In this document: one piece after another, positions 35,152-46,790 of the stretch
How positions within the stretch are numbered: position 1 is the first letter of the stretch
How the letters are laid out: the number at the start of each line of letters is the position of its first letter
Source of the DNA: Amborella trichopoda
Taxonomy: Eukaryota; Streptophyta; Magnoliopsida; Amborellales; Amborellaceae
Assembly (NCBI RefSeq): GCF_000471905.2
Contig: NW_006499207.1
Span: forward strand, 3,303,012 to 3,367,011
DNA length: 64,000 nucleotides
Reading direction: 5' to 3'
The notes under the pieces: model-generated
What the model was told of the DNA's origin: nothing
What the model saw: only the letters and a program-made list of their open reading frames with translations
The model's database searches: none
Made by a program: the position numbers and the translations under genes

Positions 35152-35983
35152 TAACATTGCTGGAATTGAGGCATCCAGGGAGATTGAGGAAAAGGGTGCC
35201 TCTGGATTTAAAGTTTTGGACTTCACAATTGCTTCAATAGAGCCAGTGACTCAGATGGCTATCTCCTCTTTGATCCCAACCCTTCAGACCGAAGCCTCTT
35301 TAGAGGCGGCAAGCACAATAGTATCGCCCTGGCCCATTTTTAGTGGGGTATCTGGTATAACTGCAGGTATGCTTCGTACAGGCCTTCAGGGTTTAAGGGA
35401 ACTGCCTTTCAGTGAGATAGGTGAAGCTTTGGCCAAACTCCAGGAATTTGCTGCCGTGACCATTGTTATTGGGAATGCGCCAAAAGTCCTTTCCCATTTT
35501 GATGCTACCCTAAGCGAGTTGGAGAGCTGACGGTCGGGAATACTGCATCATGAGGCGGATACCAGTAGGCTAGCCTCCTTGGAGGAGTCAATCTTGCATC
35601 GTCGTGAGGAGATAGATTCCCACACTGAGAAGAAGGCCATTATGACTTGCTGTCAACTGGATCTCAATAGGAAGGCACAAGTTTGCTTCAAGAGGATGAT
35701 CAAAATATGGGAAGAGATGCAAATAGTAAGGCAGGAATTCATTGAACTTGAGAAGGAAATGATTCGGAGAAGGGCCATGGAGGCCTCTTTGATCGTGGAT
35801 TTATCATAACTCACTCGTACCATTGAGTCCGAAGCTGTGGCAATGGAGGAGGAGACTCAAATGGTGACTGAACTGAAGGAATGTGTCCAGGACACCGAGG
35901 CTTCTATTGCAGCATACAGAGCAAAGATCAATAATATCATTGATCATTTTCGAAAATGTCTTTTCTTTTGCCACCATTTGTAA
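35152..35983 (+). pseudogene. Antisense ORF of copy 2, 5'-truncated
   Basis: A single plus-strand frame from the deletion junction to TAA at 35981, with only two internal stops (TGA 35528, TAA 35807). It begins with EIEEKGASGF, then a hydrophobic linker, a helical domain (TGLQGLRELPFSEIGEALAK, 35365-35440), SHFDATLSELES, and a long coiled coil with EEMQIVRQEFIELEKEMIRR, ending EASIAAYRAKINNIIDHF. The helical and coiled-coil parts align with 14345-14950 of copy 1; the basic and acidic N-terminal parts are deleted. With fewer lesions than copy 1, it gives the better view of the protein. The function is unknown. Confidence 0.7.
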
Positions 35984-36203
35984 AAAGTTTGAGCTCACGA
36001 ATAAAATGCTTCGTTTTCTCTTCAGACTGACTTTGCTACATGATTTCATTTTGCTCTTTACTTTGCTACAACTCATGTGCTCTTTTTGGGCTTGAGTGCC
36101 TCGCGACATATTTATTGTCTCAAGGGGCTAATATCCTAGGCCTTGTTTAGTGCCGTGACGGGCTGCCATGGCTTTGATAGCTTCGAAATGGGGAGTCATT
36201 GGT

Positions 36204-37090
36204 TTACATGTCCAAGGGCTCATAATTCATTTTCCTCATCATTTGGTGAGCTTGTTCACTATAGATAGTCCAATCAGGAGGGGCTTTGGCCTCCATTAGT
36301 GGTGCATTCACTTCAAACCCATCATAGCTTTTGGTCTCAGGCACAAACTCCTTGAGATGTTTTGAAGCAACACGTATAACCTCCAATTGGCTCTGGAGAT
36401 TGCTAACTTCGCTCCTTAACCCTGCTAGGGGATCCTGCTCATGAGGAGAAGAAGACTATCCTTTCTCAAACTGCTCTACTCCTACCAAACCAGGGAAGTG
36501 TAGAAGTTGTGGTTGGTCACTGGTCCGAGGAGCATCCTCTATGCTTATAGCAATCGGATTTTGAAAAATCTTCCACGGCGGTTGGCGTGTCACTTCTACT
36601 TTCATGAGTGCAATAGGGATATACAGGACTTTTTGATGGTCCAGCATATAGGTGATCTTTGGAGCGGGAAATTCTATCCCTATGACTTGCTCAATCTCAG
36701 AAATGACCTCTGGTTCATCTTTTGGCCAAGGTGATCCAGAACTAAGGGTAGGGGGTGAGGATTCTTCTTCACGTGAAAACGGAGTTTCTTCAGGGATGAT
36801 TGTGGGGATGCTAGAATGAATAGGAGTTAAAGGGACGATTCTACCTTGTCTTTCTTCCTCTTTGAACATTTTTACCATTGTTCTCCCCATAGTCTCATCA
36901 TCTTCATAAGGTGAAGATCCTGTCTTCATTGTAGACTTGTGATCCCCATCATTCAGCTTTTGAGGGGACACCACATCAGTGAAGTAATACTTAGCATCTG
37001 CGTAGTGAGTTTCCACTACAGGAAATGGTCTTTTATCAGCATAGACCGTATGCTGTCTCCCATCTCAACTATACTTGAGGCACTAGTGCA
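36204..37090 (-). pseudogene. Post-PR polyprotein tail of copy 2
   Basis: Nearly open minus-strand sequence: GRQHTVYADKRPFPVVETHY, an acidic stretch, GRTMVKMFKEEERQGRIVPL, ITYMLDHQKVLYIPIALMKV, LRSEVSNLQSQLEVIRVASK and KEFVPETKSY. Few stops (near 37070, 36455 and between segments). It matches 15240-16160 of copy 1 block by block and ends some 200 bases before the end of the antisense ORF. Confidence 0.7.
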
Positions 37091-37640
37091 ATGTCAACAG
37101 AACCACCCCATGGTCATGGAGCCATGGCTGACCGAGGAGGATGTTGTAGGAAGTGTCAGTGTTGATTACATGAAACTAAGCGTAATCGTTCAGCTCAGCG
37201 ATCTTAAGACGAAGGTGAACTGTGCCAGCTGGTTTCTCTCTCGACTGGTCGAACCCTTGAATTGTGACATGGGTCGACGTAAAATCTTCGGACCCTAACC
37301 CCAATCGAGTAAGGATCCTCCTTGGGATAAGGTTGACTGTCAACCCTCCATCCAACATAATTCGGTTGATGGGGCATGCATGTAATTCACCTGTCATGAA
37401 GAGAGGGCGATTATGAAACTTTTCTCCCAAATGTAGATCATCCTTTGAAAACGTGATTGGTATACATCTTCCTAAAATCACCTGTTCCACCTCAATGGGT
37501 TCTACTTCGGTCTCGTACACCTTTGGGTTAAAAAGAGCCTCAACAAAAGCCATCCTGTAATCATTTGAGAGCATGAGGGTGTCATAGATGATGAGAAGGG
37601 TTGGAAGCTTCCTTAGATGCCCTATCACATCTTATTTCAC
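37091..37640 (-). pseudogene. Aspartic protease (PR) of copy 2
   Basis: A 150-codon open segment (37176-37628) holds GHLRKLPTLLIIYDTLMLSN, KFHNRPLFMTGELHACPINR, the active-site block IMLDGGLTVNLIPRRILTRL (near 37310-37365) and TVQGFD-like VTIQGFDQSR. After one stop the frame resumes with YNILLGQPWLHDHGVVLLTL (about 37100-37160). The D-G-G active site is preserved. It is the best conserved protease in the window, and was once part of the gag-PR polyprotein. Confidence 0.8.
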
Positions 37641-38952
37641 CTTCTCTTTGTCAAGGCTTTGTGCTCCTAATCCTGCCACTGGTTTAGGTCGTATGCTGAG
37701 TTGAAGAGCAGGTTTGGGTGGAAGAGGTTTATTTTTGCCAGCTGGTTGACTTGACTGCACAGCGGGCTTGGTATGGGTGATGGAGGTTTGAAGTTTTGGA
37801 AGCGATTGACTATGAGGTATCATAAGAAATTGGAGAATAAGTGGATTGTTTAACGTATTTGGATTAGGGTGAAGTGGCGAACTAGGAACTTCAAAGTGCC
37901 TGACTTTTGCAGTGGAGGTTGCAACGTCTTCCCCAATCTGAGGCTCATTTGCCCCATGCTGGGTGATGCTCTTGAGATTTGCACCATATGACAAGCGTCC
38001 TTAGAATAAAAGTTCTGCCCCCTTGATTCCTTCAGTCTCTACTCAAAGTTGGGCTCAGGGGGCCACTGGGGTTTCCTTGGCTTTGACTTTTTGTGGTTCT
38101 TTGAAGAAGGTGGCTCTGCTTTGGCTTTGGTTGCCAGAGCATCAGCAACTGTTAAAAATTCAGCTGCCTGAGCCAGGGTCTTTTTTAACCGCTTTCGTTG
38201 CGTACTGGTTATGTTGTGACATTACAAGGCTGTACCTGCAGGAGACATTAAGGAAGAAGGATGAGAAGCAGAAGAGGAAGAAGGAGAACGGTCAGAAGGT
38301 GGGGGACTTTTAAGGTCTTCCCCTCATCGGATCGATCTAGGCAACGTTTTACGTCATCACCAGGGTTGGACGTGTGTAGGGGGTCTTTTAGGTTTTTGCC
38401 TTGCTTCGACCGTTGAGGAGTGCTTGTAACGCCGTCACCCTCATTAAAAATGTTTTGAGGAGATGTCTCAGGGACGTCCTCTTTATGGGATGGGGAAGAA
38501 AGGAGGATCACGCCAGGGATGAAGTCCATTAATATTGGCAGTGGGAGAAGAGGCCTGAGAATATCCTGCTCAACTGGCGATTGAGCAATCTTGTTTCTCT
38601 GATGAGTTGTCCTTGGTGCCCGTCTCCTTCCGGTTTTCTAAGGGTGTACTTGATTTGTCTCGTTAAGCTTTTGAACAACCCTAGCTTGACGAATAGCTTC
38701 TCGCCTTAAAGACTTGAGTCTACTTCGCCCATGGTGGCTAGGAAGTCAAGGGTTCAACAATACTAGAATCAATATTATGAAGGTCTTGTATCGGGGGGGC
38801 CTCTTGCTCCAGTTGAGTAGTGGCTTGGGGATCACTTATTGGAACTTTGTAAGACTCTTGACATTCCTGTATTTTCTTTGTGATTATATCAGGGAAACTA
38901 GTATATTCACTAAGGTAATGCCCCCATATCTGGTGGTATGGGCACCAACGGT
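37641..38952 (-). pseudogene. gag C-terminal part and linker of copy 2
   Basis: Minus-strand Pro/Ser/Lys-rich linker (37632-37994: SSPLHPNPNTLNNPL, QTSITHTKPAVQSSQPAGKN). Upstream is an acidic/basic stretch (38248-38529: KEDVPETSPQNIFNEGDGVT), then remnants of the region around the knuckle near 38890-38950. The gag N-terminus and capsid core are removed by the deletion that joins this to the LTR at 38953. Stops lie between segments. Confidence 0.6.
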
Positions 38953-39589
38953 CTTACAACTAGTTCAGAATCGCCTCCTTTGGCTTGTATTCTCTTATTT
39001 CTACAATCATACACATATGGCAAATATTACAAGACAGGTGGGTCAAGGTACCAAACCTTGCCTTCAGATGAACGTACACAGGCGTGCGCATTCAACAGAT
39101 GAGAAGAACGAGACGATGAAGATTGGGGTGAGAAGAAGTTGATCGAGTGGTGAGACCAACACAGTGATCTGATTAGTAGGTAATTCACCTGTCGTAGTAG
39201 TAAAACGGGGCTTGGTAACTCAGACCGGCTCAACAGAGTTACTACTAGACGACTGTAATAATACCAACTAACTAAACACAATGACTTGCCTGCCATGGCA
39301 ATAAAGTGGGCACAGTAACTATGACCGGCACAACAACATTACAACTAAACGATAGGACCACCATAGAGACTAGTCTCAACCCTTCTTGATCATACAAGAG
39401 AGTAAAAAATGAAGGGAGATCAAAGAGAGAAAGAAAATAAGAGAGAGAGAGGCTAGGACAGAGAAGAGAAGAAGATAAAAGAGAAGAAGAAGAGAGAGAA
39501 GGGAAGAAAAGGAAAAGAGAAGGAGGACACAGACGGAAATGGTTTCTGCCGATTGTGAAATAACGAAAGAAGAGGGAAAAACCAGGCGG

Positions 39590-40340
39590 TGCTAGGCATG
39601 TGCCGTCTATAACAAAAAAGAAGAAAGAAAGAGAACCCATACGGTGCTAGGCTGGCGCCGACTGTGATAGAAGTGAAAAAAGAGAGAAAACCCAGGCAGC
39701 ACTAGGCTTGCCTCAGTTAGGACAAAAGAGAAGAAGAGAGAGAACCTATGCAGCGCTAAACTTGCGTCGGCTCTGACAGAAGAGAAGAAAGAGAGAGAAA
39801 ACCTAGGCACTGCTAGGCTTGCATCGGCTGGGACAGAAGAGAAGAAAGAGAGAGAGCTCAAGCGGCGTTAGGCTTGAATCAGTGAGGACAAAAGAGAAGA
39901 AAGAGAGAGAGAACCCAAGAGGTGCTAGGACTGTGCTAGCTGAGACAAAAGTGAAGAAAGAGAGGGAACTTAGGCGGCACTAGGCTTGCGTCGACTGGGA
40001 CAGTAGAGAAGAAAGAGAGAGAGAACCTAGGTGACGCTAGGCTTCTGCTGGCTGAGACAGAAGAGAAGAAAGTGAGAGAACCCAGGTGGTGCTAGGCATG
40101 TGTCGGCTAGAATAGAAGAGAAGAAAGAGAGAGAGAATGCAGGTGACACTAGGCTTGCACTGACTTGGATAGAAGAGAAGAGAGAGAGAGAACCTAGGCG
40201 GCGCTAAGCTTGCATCAGTTGGGACAGAAGAGAAGAAAGAGAGAGAACCCAGGTGACGCTAGACTTGCACTAGTTGGGACTGAAGAGAAGAGAGAGAGAG
40301 AACTTGGGTGGCACTAGGCTTGCGCCACTGGGAAAATAAA
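39590..40340. repeat. ~55-61-bp minisatellite in the copy 2 LTR
   Basis: About thirteen units of cggcgctaggcttgcgtcgg + ctgggacagaagagaagaaagagagagaaccc, length varying with the GA run. It sits in the same LTR position as the arrays at 7580, 22235 and 26085, with a different unit. Confidence 0.8.
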
Positions 40341-40429
40341 GAAGAAAGAGGGACAACTTTGACAGAGGCATGGCCTGCCATCTAGGATAAGACCCGACTC
40401 AGTACTCCTGTCTCATGAACAGGAAGGCA

Positions 40430-40760
40430 TCACACAAAATGATAGGTACGTCGTGCATGAATAGAGAAAGAGAAGCAGGAAGATTGAGGCATGATAGACC
40501 AAAGGAGGAAGGGAGAGAAAGAGACAAAGATGAAGGGAAGAGAGAGAAAGAGACAGAGAAAGAGATTGAGATGAGGGAGAAAAGGGGAGGGAGAAAGAGA
40601 TAGAGATGAGGGAAGAGGAGAGAGAAAAAGAGATGGAGATGAGGAAAGAGGAGAGAGAAAAGAGGTGAGAGAAATAAGGGAGGAGAGAGAAAAGAGGAGA
40701 GAAAGAGGGTAAGAGAGAAAAAAGAGGAGAAAGAAAGAGGGGTGGAGAGATAAAGTTACC
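40430..40760. repeat. GA-rich tract in the copy 2 LTR
   Basis: Purine-rich low-complexity sequence with gagagaaagagacagagaa and similar. Both-strand ORFs here (40415-40603, 40430-40819) are composition artefacts. Confidence 0.9.
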
Positions 40761-42208
40761 TTATCGAGGGGTACCAACCCTTTTCTTATCTCTCCTCTCT
40801 CTCTCTCCAAGACACACACATGAACTCAAGCAAGAACTCAAGTCTTTATATAATGTTGAAGAATTGTGTTTATGTTTTTTTTTACAATTGGGCCCAAACA
40901 TGCGTGGATACCCAAAAACTACCTAAAATTGAAGATAATTACAATTTAATTATACAAAAGGAATTCTAAAAATGGGCGTAAAAGGATTGTTTTGCCCTTG
41001 CCTAACAATGTGTGGAATTTCAAAATAGTCCCTGCTGCTGCTTGAGAATTTACGTGATCTTCCATGACTGATCCTGGGTTGCTCTGTCACCTGTTTGATC
41101 GAAAGATGATTTTTTTCTTGTAGAGCTCGGCATGGCGATCGATTTGGTACCAACTTGGAGCCATGAATCATGTTTTAAAGTCATGATCATGAGACTTGAA
41201 TTTCGGATGAATCTTGAAAACTTCGGATCTATAGTACACTGGATCCTCGATCTTTTTCTTCAATTTCTTCATCAAATCACACTAAGCATGCCGTCACGAT
41301 CATATTGGAACAAACACTGCTCGATTTCCTGTCCGAATGAAAATTTCGTCATCTTGAGTTTTTGGTCGGAATCTTGACTTTCGTTTGCCGAAATTTACAT
41401 CAGTTTCGATGCCTCCATGTATGAAATCCAGCCGTTCATCGTACGTGAAGTTCAGACCAAAGATAGCCTCGGACCTTATGCACATAATGCAATTGGTTTC
41501 ACGTCGATCGGGTACGCGAGCGTCGCGATTTGGTTGCTTGAACGATGCGTACTGCTGCTGATTTTTTTGTAATTTTATTCACAGATCAGCAACTTCTCTC
41601 TATTTTTTCTCCCTTCTCAAGCGTCATTATAGGGCGTACAACCTATCGAAACGCTCATCTCGATGAGATGAACATGCTCACAAAATTTGAGCGTGATCCA
41701 AGTTGGAACGAGTGAGATATAGGCCCCAAAAGTCACTGCCCGTGACTGTGAAAACAACCACCTTTAATGGTGTATTGGTGCAGGGTGGCCACACGGAAAT
41801 AGTTTACGGCCTACCTATTTTCGATATTTTACCCATAACTTTGTCCTGAGGTACCTGATTAAGCCAAAACTTGACCCATAGGGGTTTTCCATCATGCTAG
41901 ATCCCATGGTGGTGGTCCCATAGTTGTTTGATGCACTGAAAATATAGATCTAGTTACGAGTCCATTTAAGGGTGCTAGAGGTCGATTTTACCGAAATTGT
42001 TTGTATGTGTTCACTGCCTTAGATATGTCTAATTGCGATAAAACTTGGTAGGTGACCTTTTGAAGTGCTTATGAAGATCTTGACCAGTTCTGGGGCCATT
42101 CTGAGACTATCAAAACTTCCACTGTAGGTTGAGGCTTTATTGACCTTTTAAAGTGCTTCCTCTTTATTCTGGATCAGGGACCAAGGTTTTGAAAAATGTG
42201 TTCAAGCA

Positions 42209-42213
42209 ATGGC
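42209..42213. repeat. Target site duplication of copy 2 (right)
   Basis: ATGGC, identical to 35062-35066. Confidence 0.85.
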
Positions 42214-43916
42214 GTGTCATGAGAAACTTTACAGGGTCTGCTTTTGATATAAGCTTTACTTCATGACCAAGCAAGTAATGATGGAGCTTTTGTACCACGC
42301 AGATTAAGGCCAGGCACATCTTCTTGATAGGGGGATAAGTCTTCTCAGCCCCTTACATCTTGTGGCTAAGATAGTATAGTGCGGTCTCTTTCCCCTCTTC
42401 ATTGTTTTATGCCCATAGTGCCCCAAGTGATTCGTCAAGAGCGGTCACATACAAGATGAGAGGTTTTCCCAACACCGGTATAGAGAGCACTGGAGGATTC
42501 AGTAAATATTGCTCGATGTCATCAAGTGTAGCCTGGCATGCTTCATCGTAGATGACTGGGGTATCCTTCTTTTATCGATGCATAAAAGGCTTACAGTGAC
42601 CTGAGAGGTTCGAGATGGACTTGCAGATATAAGCCACCTACCCTTGAAGGGACAGCGACCCCCACAATGTAGTTGATGGCGGCATTTTCTGGATTGCTTT
42701 AATTTTTTACTGTCTCAATTTCAAGTCCTCAGTGTCTAATAATGAACCTCAAGAACTTTCCTGAACGCATGCCAAAAGTGCATTTTAGCGAGTTCATCTT
42801 GAGCTGATGAAGGCGTAACCGTTCAAACACCTTTTCTAGGTCTCGCATATGAGCATCTTCCGTTTTAGATTTCACCACCAAGTTAGCCACATAACACTCC
42901 CCCTCCTTATGCATCATGTCCTTGAAGATGGTCGTCATTGCTCTCTGATGCGATGCACCGACATTCCAATCCGAAAGGCATCATCATGTAGCAAAAGATG
43001 CCTTTTGGAGTCAAGAATGCGATAGCTTCCTCATCTTCTAGCGCCATCCGTATCTGATTGTACTCAAGTATCCATCCATGAAGGAGAAGATCTGGCAGTG
43101 AGCTGTGGAGTCAATGAGCATCTCCGTAAACGGCAATGAGAATTGATCCTTTGGGCAAGTGGTATTTAGGTCGCAGAAGTCGATACAAACCCTAATTTCG
43201 CCATTTTTCTTCTTGACTGGTACAACATTCGCCAGCCACTTTGGGTACATGACTTCGTGAATGAAGTCTGCTTGTCTGAGCTTGCTCAACTCAGCATCGA
43301 TCTGCAATTCGAGATCAGGTCTGAACCTCCTTGATTTTTGCTTGACAGGCTTGACAAATGGATCAATGCCGAGACGGTGGACTGCGACTTGAGTATCTAA
43401 AGCAAGCATCTCATGGGAATGCCAGGCAAAGACGTCCCGATTTTCTCGCAACAAGGAAGTAAGATTCTCTTTCTCTTCTTGCAGCATATTTACCGAAATG
43501 AATGTTGGCATAGGGCCGACTTCATTCCTTAAGTTTATCTCCTCGAGTTCACCGGTTGTGGCTTGACCCCCTTCTTCCCATTCGTCTGCGACCTCGTGCA
43601 ACTCCTCGCCATTGGCTTCGGAGGGCTTCTCGTTAACCTTCAGTGAAGACACCCATACATCTGACATTTCTTCTTCTAATCAGGCTTTGCTATGGAACAT
43701 GGCTCTTGCATGCTCATCTTGTTTACCGCTGAAAGGATGAACTTCGAGCAGGGCCAACGTATCCGATTGAGGGAATTCACTCTGAGGTACCAGCGATGGT
43801 TGCGACTCAGTGATTGTGTAGAAAGTCAGTGCCTCATGAGGACCTTTTTGATGTTCCCTTGTATCCATCATGGGCATAGGTAGTATTGTAGGTTGAGGGT
43901 CAGAGGTAACTGGGTA
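42214..43916 (-). pseudogene. Reverse transcriptase of element C
   Basis: Minus strand from the right: PHEALTFYTITESQPSLVPQ (43760-43850), an acidic linker, LLRENRDVFAWHSHEMLALD (43400-43460), then the RT fingers and palm: LRQADFIHEVMYPKWLANVV, VKKKNGEIRVCIDF and FSFMDGYL, which carries the first catalytic Asp (near 43080). A frameshift near 43050 interrupts it. The second segment (42729-42938) has the catalytic YVDD replaced by YVAN (42882-42893), so both Asp are lost. The thumb/connection continues with ESLGAL and ALYYLSHKM to 42214, where copy 2 interrupts it. The order RT, RNase H, integrase is that of Ty3/gypsy. The enzyme would copy element RNA to DNA; this one cannot. Confidence 0.9.
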
Positions 43917-43921
43917 TATGG
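43917..43921. repeat. Target site duplication of the solo LTR (left)
   Basis: TATGG immediately before TGTCACGACC; repeated at 46842-46846. Confidence 0.7.
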
Positions 43922-45011
43922 TGTCACGACCGCCACCCCTAACCCCTACTGTCTCAAATAAGAGGGCGACAGAGTGCGGGTTTGTGATCGGAGGTCACGT
44001 ACGTCACTCAAGTAGGAGTGGCATCAACACATGTTATAAGTGCAGAATGAAAGCAAGTTACGAGAAATAAATAAAACTCAGCCAACAAGCACCAAAGACT
44101 GAATAATTTAAAACCATTAAATCTTTCATTCAATTTCAAAGTCTGTACAATAAATTTTGAGGCTTATAAGCCTGACATTCATCTCATTACATCAAAACAT
44201 CGTGGCCTTGCCACAAAACACCTACTTTGGAGGAAGGAAAAACTCTGACAGATCTGAACTCCAAACGCCTGCGATCACCGATCTGCTACTCGCCACTCGC
44301 AGCCATGCACTATCACTCTACCTAGAAGAAAATAAATGGAATGAGCTATAAGCCCAGTAAGTAAATCACTACTCCTGCATTCCCGTCTATATGTATGTGC
44401 ATAATAACATGGCCTATGGTTCATCACGAGTGACACTAACCTCACAGAGTAAGGTCATGCATCAGAGTACATATAAATGTTGGCTACAGAGTGGAAGATT
44501 CAGTTCACAGTGCATTACTTGTTCTCAAGATGGCATTTACATTTATGCATATCACAAATACAGTCAGATGCTCATATAAACTACTTAATTTAGACAGATA
44601 AAGCAAATTATTTACTCCCGAAGTAGAAGCCACATTGATCAGGCTAAGCCAATCCAGTAACTTGGAACTTCTACCCTCATTCAGGAGGGAGGATAATGAC
44701 AAGTAGAGATCACACTTCGTAATATCTTCACTCACACACACATCCCTAGCGCGCTTTGAGGTTTTCAATAGGCTATGGCCTTGCAAGACATGACCCTCTC
44801 CTTACACCCTTAGGCGAGAGGGCGTTACACTACCATTGGAGGACTCAATGCATAGTGCCCATGACAACTAGGGGGTGCGAGCGTCTCTATTACTTACAAT
44901 CACCTCTCGACTCCACTCCTATCATATGATTCAATATATAATGTACCCAACTACCAATGGAAGACCCATTGTGTAGTGGTCATATCACAATATTCATTAT
45001 TCATATAATAA

Positions 45012-45256
45012 AATCCTAGCATCATATTCACAGGGTGACAGTATCCGCATCACATCATAACATTGTCAGTATCATAGAATGTCAGTATTAGAATCCCAAA
45101 ATAACAGTATCAGTATCACTTGATAACATTATCATTATCACAGAATGTCAGTATCAAAATCCCAAAATAACAGTATCAGCATCACATGATAACATTATCA
45201 GTATCATAGAATGTCAGTTTTAGAATCCCAAAATAACAGTATCAGTACCACAGAAT
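45012..45256. repeat. 66-bp tandem repeat inside the solo LTR
   Basis: About 3.5 units with aatgtcagtattagaatccc, aaaataacagtatcag and gataacattatcag, period 66 bp (full units start near 45078, 45144 and 45210). Confidence 0.8.
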
Positions 45257-46469
45257 GAGTGTTAATATCACATTTCCTGCAATTTCAGGCTGTGACGTCC
45301 GATCATGAATAGGATCATAACTTTCAATTCGTTTGGAATTTAAAGATGGTTCCAAAACTAATTCTACACTATACACACATATCTTTCAAATGGGGGTGGC
45401 TTGAAAGCAATTGGACCTCGTTTAGGCCCTCAAAATTTCAAGAAAATAGAGGCATTCTATCAAGAACCTATTATACAGTAAAAGCAGTGACATGTCTTTA
45501 AAATTTGTTCAATATGTCCCAATCAAGAAGAAATTTCAAAATGTGGTTAACATGTAATTCAATATTACTCATAAATATTTGGTGGTTTGGAAGAAAATGG
45601 ATCCCTTTTAGTCAGGTAACGTCAGTGACATTAGAGACAATAGTTCTGTGTTTTACTAAAACTGTTCACAGTGACCTACTAGCACGTCTTGAAGCATAAT
45701 TCTATATGCATAAAGAATTTGAGAAATATTTGAACATAAACTTTATAATAAACTCATATATCTTTTCAATGGAGGTGGTTTGAAGTCAATTGAACCTCAT
45801 TTGATAGGTCAAAAGAGAATTGCAAGAACATGGAACCTTCTTGGAAATTTACAAGACAATCATATTACTACTTAATATGATACCCAAATGGCCTCTAATT
45901 GTGCTAATTCTTAACATAAACCTTTCACTTTCGAATAGATACTTAAGAACAAAAAATTACAGACTTTTCATGAAGAACAAGTCAGATTTGATGCTCACTG
46001 TAATCGTTAAAATGCCAGTTATATTGCTGGAAAATAATAGTGGGCATAAACTTCCATTACTTGTATTATTATTCATATCATTGACATGCTAATTCATGAT
46101 CAAGTCACACTTAAAGACCTACAAGGTAGTAATCCACTTACCTTAAGTGTATAATGCCTTCAAAACCTTCTTCCACAGACTTCTTCAACTCCTACAAAGG
46201 CAGTTCTAACAGTGTGCTACAGGGAGCTTCTTCCAAATTCTCCCAATTGTCTTAGAGAGAAGAGATGAAGGGGAAGTAAAGTGGCGTGAGAGTGAGACAG
46301 AGGCTTAAGTATCCTTTGGCTGGGTGGCAAACCAGGTTGTACCAGGTGGCGTGCAACTGGACAAGTGGCATGCATGGCAGCATGAACTCAACAGGTGGCG
46401 TTCACTGCCCATGCACAACAGTGACCCATACGGCGTTGCACAGCATACGCTACACACGGCGTTACTCCA

Positions 46470-46790
46470 TCTCTCTCTTCACATGCGACGATGAAGCTCA
46501 GTACACAGACGGTGATGTTCTTTCTCAACTTCACTCGCGGTGCTGACATTCCCTCTCTCTTCACAATCTGTGATGCTCCTCTCTCTCGTCATAGCCAGTG
46601 ATGTTCTTCTCTCTCTTCATAGCTGGCGATGCTCTTCTCTCTTCACAGCCGACGATGTCTGCTCTCTCTTCACAGCTGACGATGCTCTTCTCTCTCTCTT
46701 CACAATCAGCGATGCTCTTCTCTCTCTCTTCATAGTTAACGATGCTTTTCTCTCTCATCATAGCCGGTGACTCTCTTCTATGAAACACTT
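46470..46790. repeat. ~28-36-bp minisatellite inside the solo LTR
   Basis: About ten units of gatgctcttctctctcttca plus a short variable segment (cagccgac, tagctggc). The ORFs over it on both strands are repeat translations. Confidence 0.75.

Larger units (their letters stand above)
35067..42208 (-). mobile_element. Copy 2: deleted Tat-like gag-PR element inside C
   Basis: 7142 bp between perfect ATGGC duplications, with termini TGGTTATAAG and TTCAAGCA. Minus-strand order: truncated 5' LTR (38953-42208), gag, PR, post-PR tail, then the convergent antisense ORF and an 85-bp stub of the 3' LTR. Two internal deletions are implied. One joins LTR position ~85 directly to the middle of the antisense ORF, removing its promoter and the 3' UTR. 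The other joins gag to the LTR interior, removing PBS and leader. It has the same gene order as copy 1, again without RT, RNase H or integrase. Confidence 0.85.
38953..42208 (-). mobile_element. 5' LTR of copy 2, missing ~240 bp at its PBS end
   Basis: LTR homology begins at tacaactagttcagaatcgc (compare 25205) and runs to the terminus TTCAAGCA at 42208. It includes a minisatellite (39590-40340), a GA-rich tract (40430-40760), and the conserved 40840-42208 portion shared with 27360-28798, 8340-9682 and 22990-24362. Confidence 0.8.
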
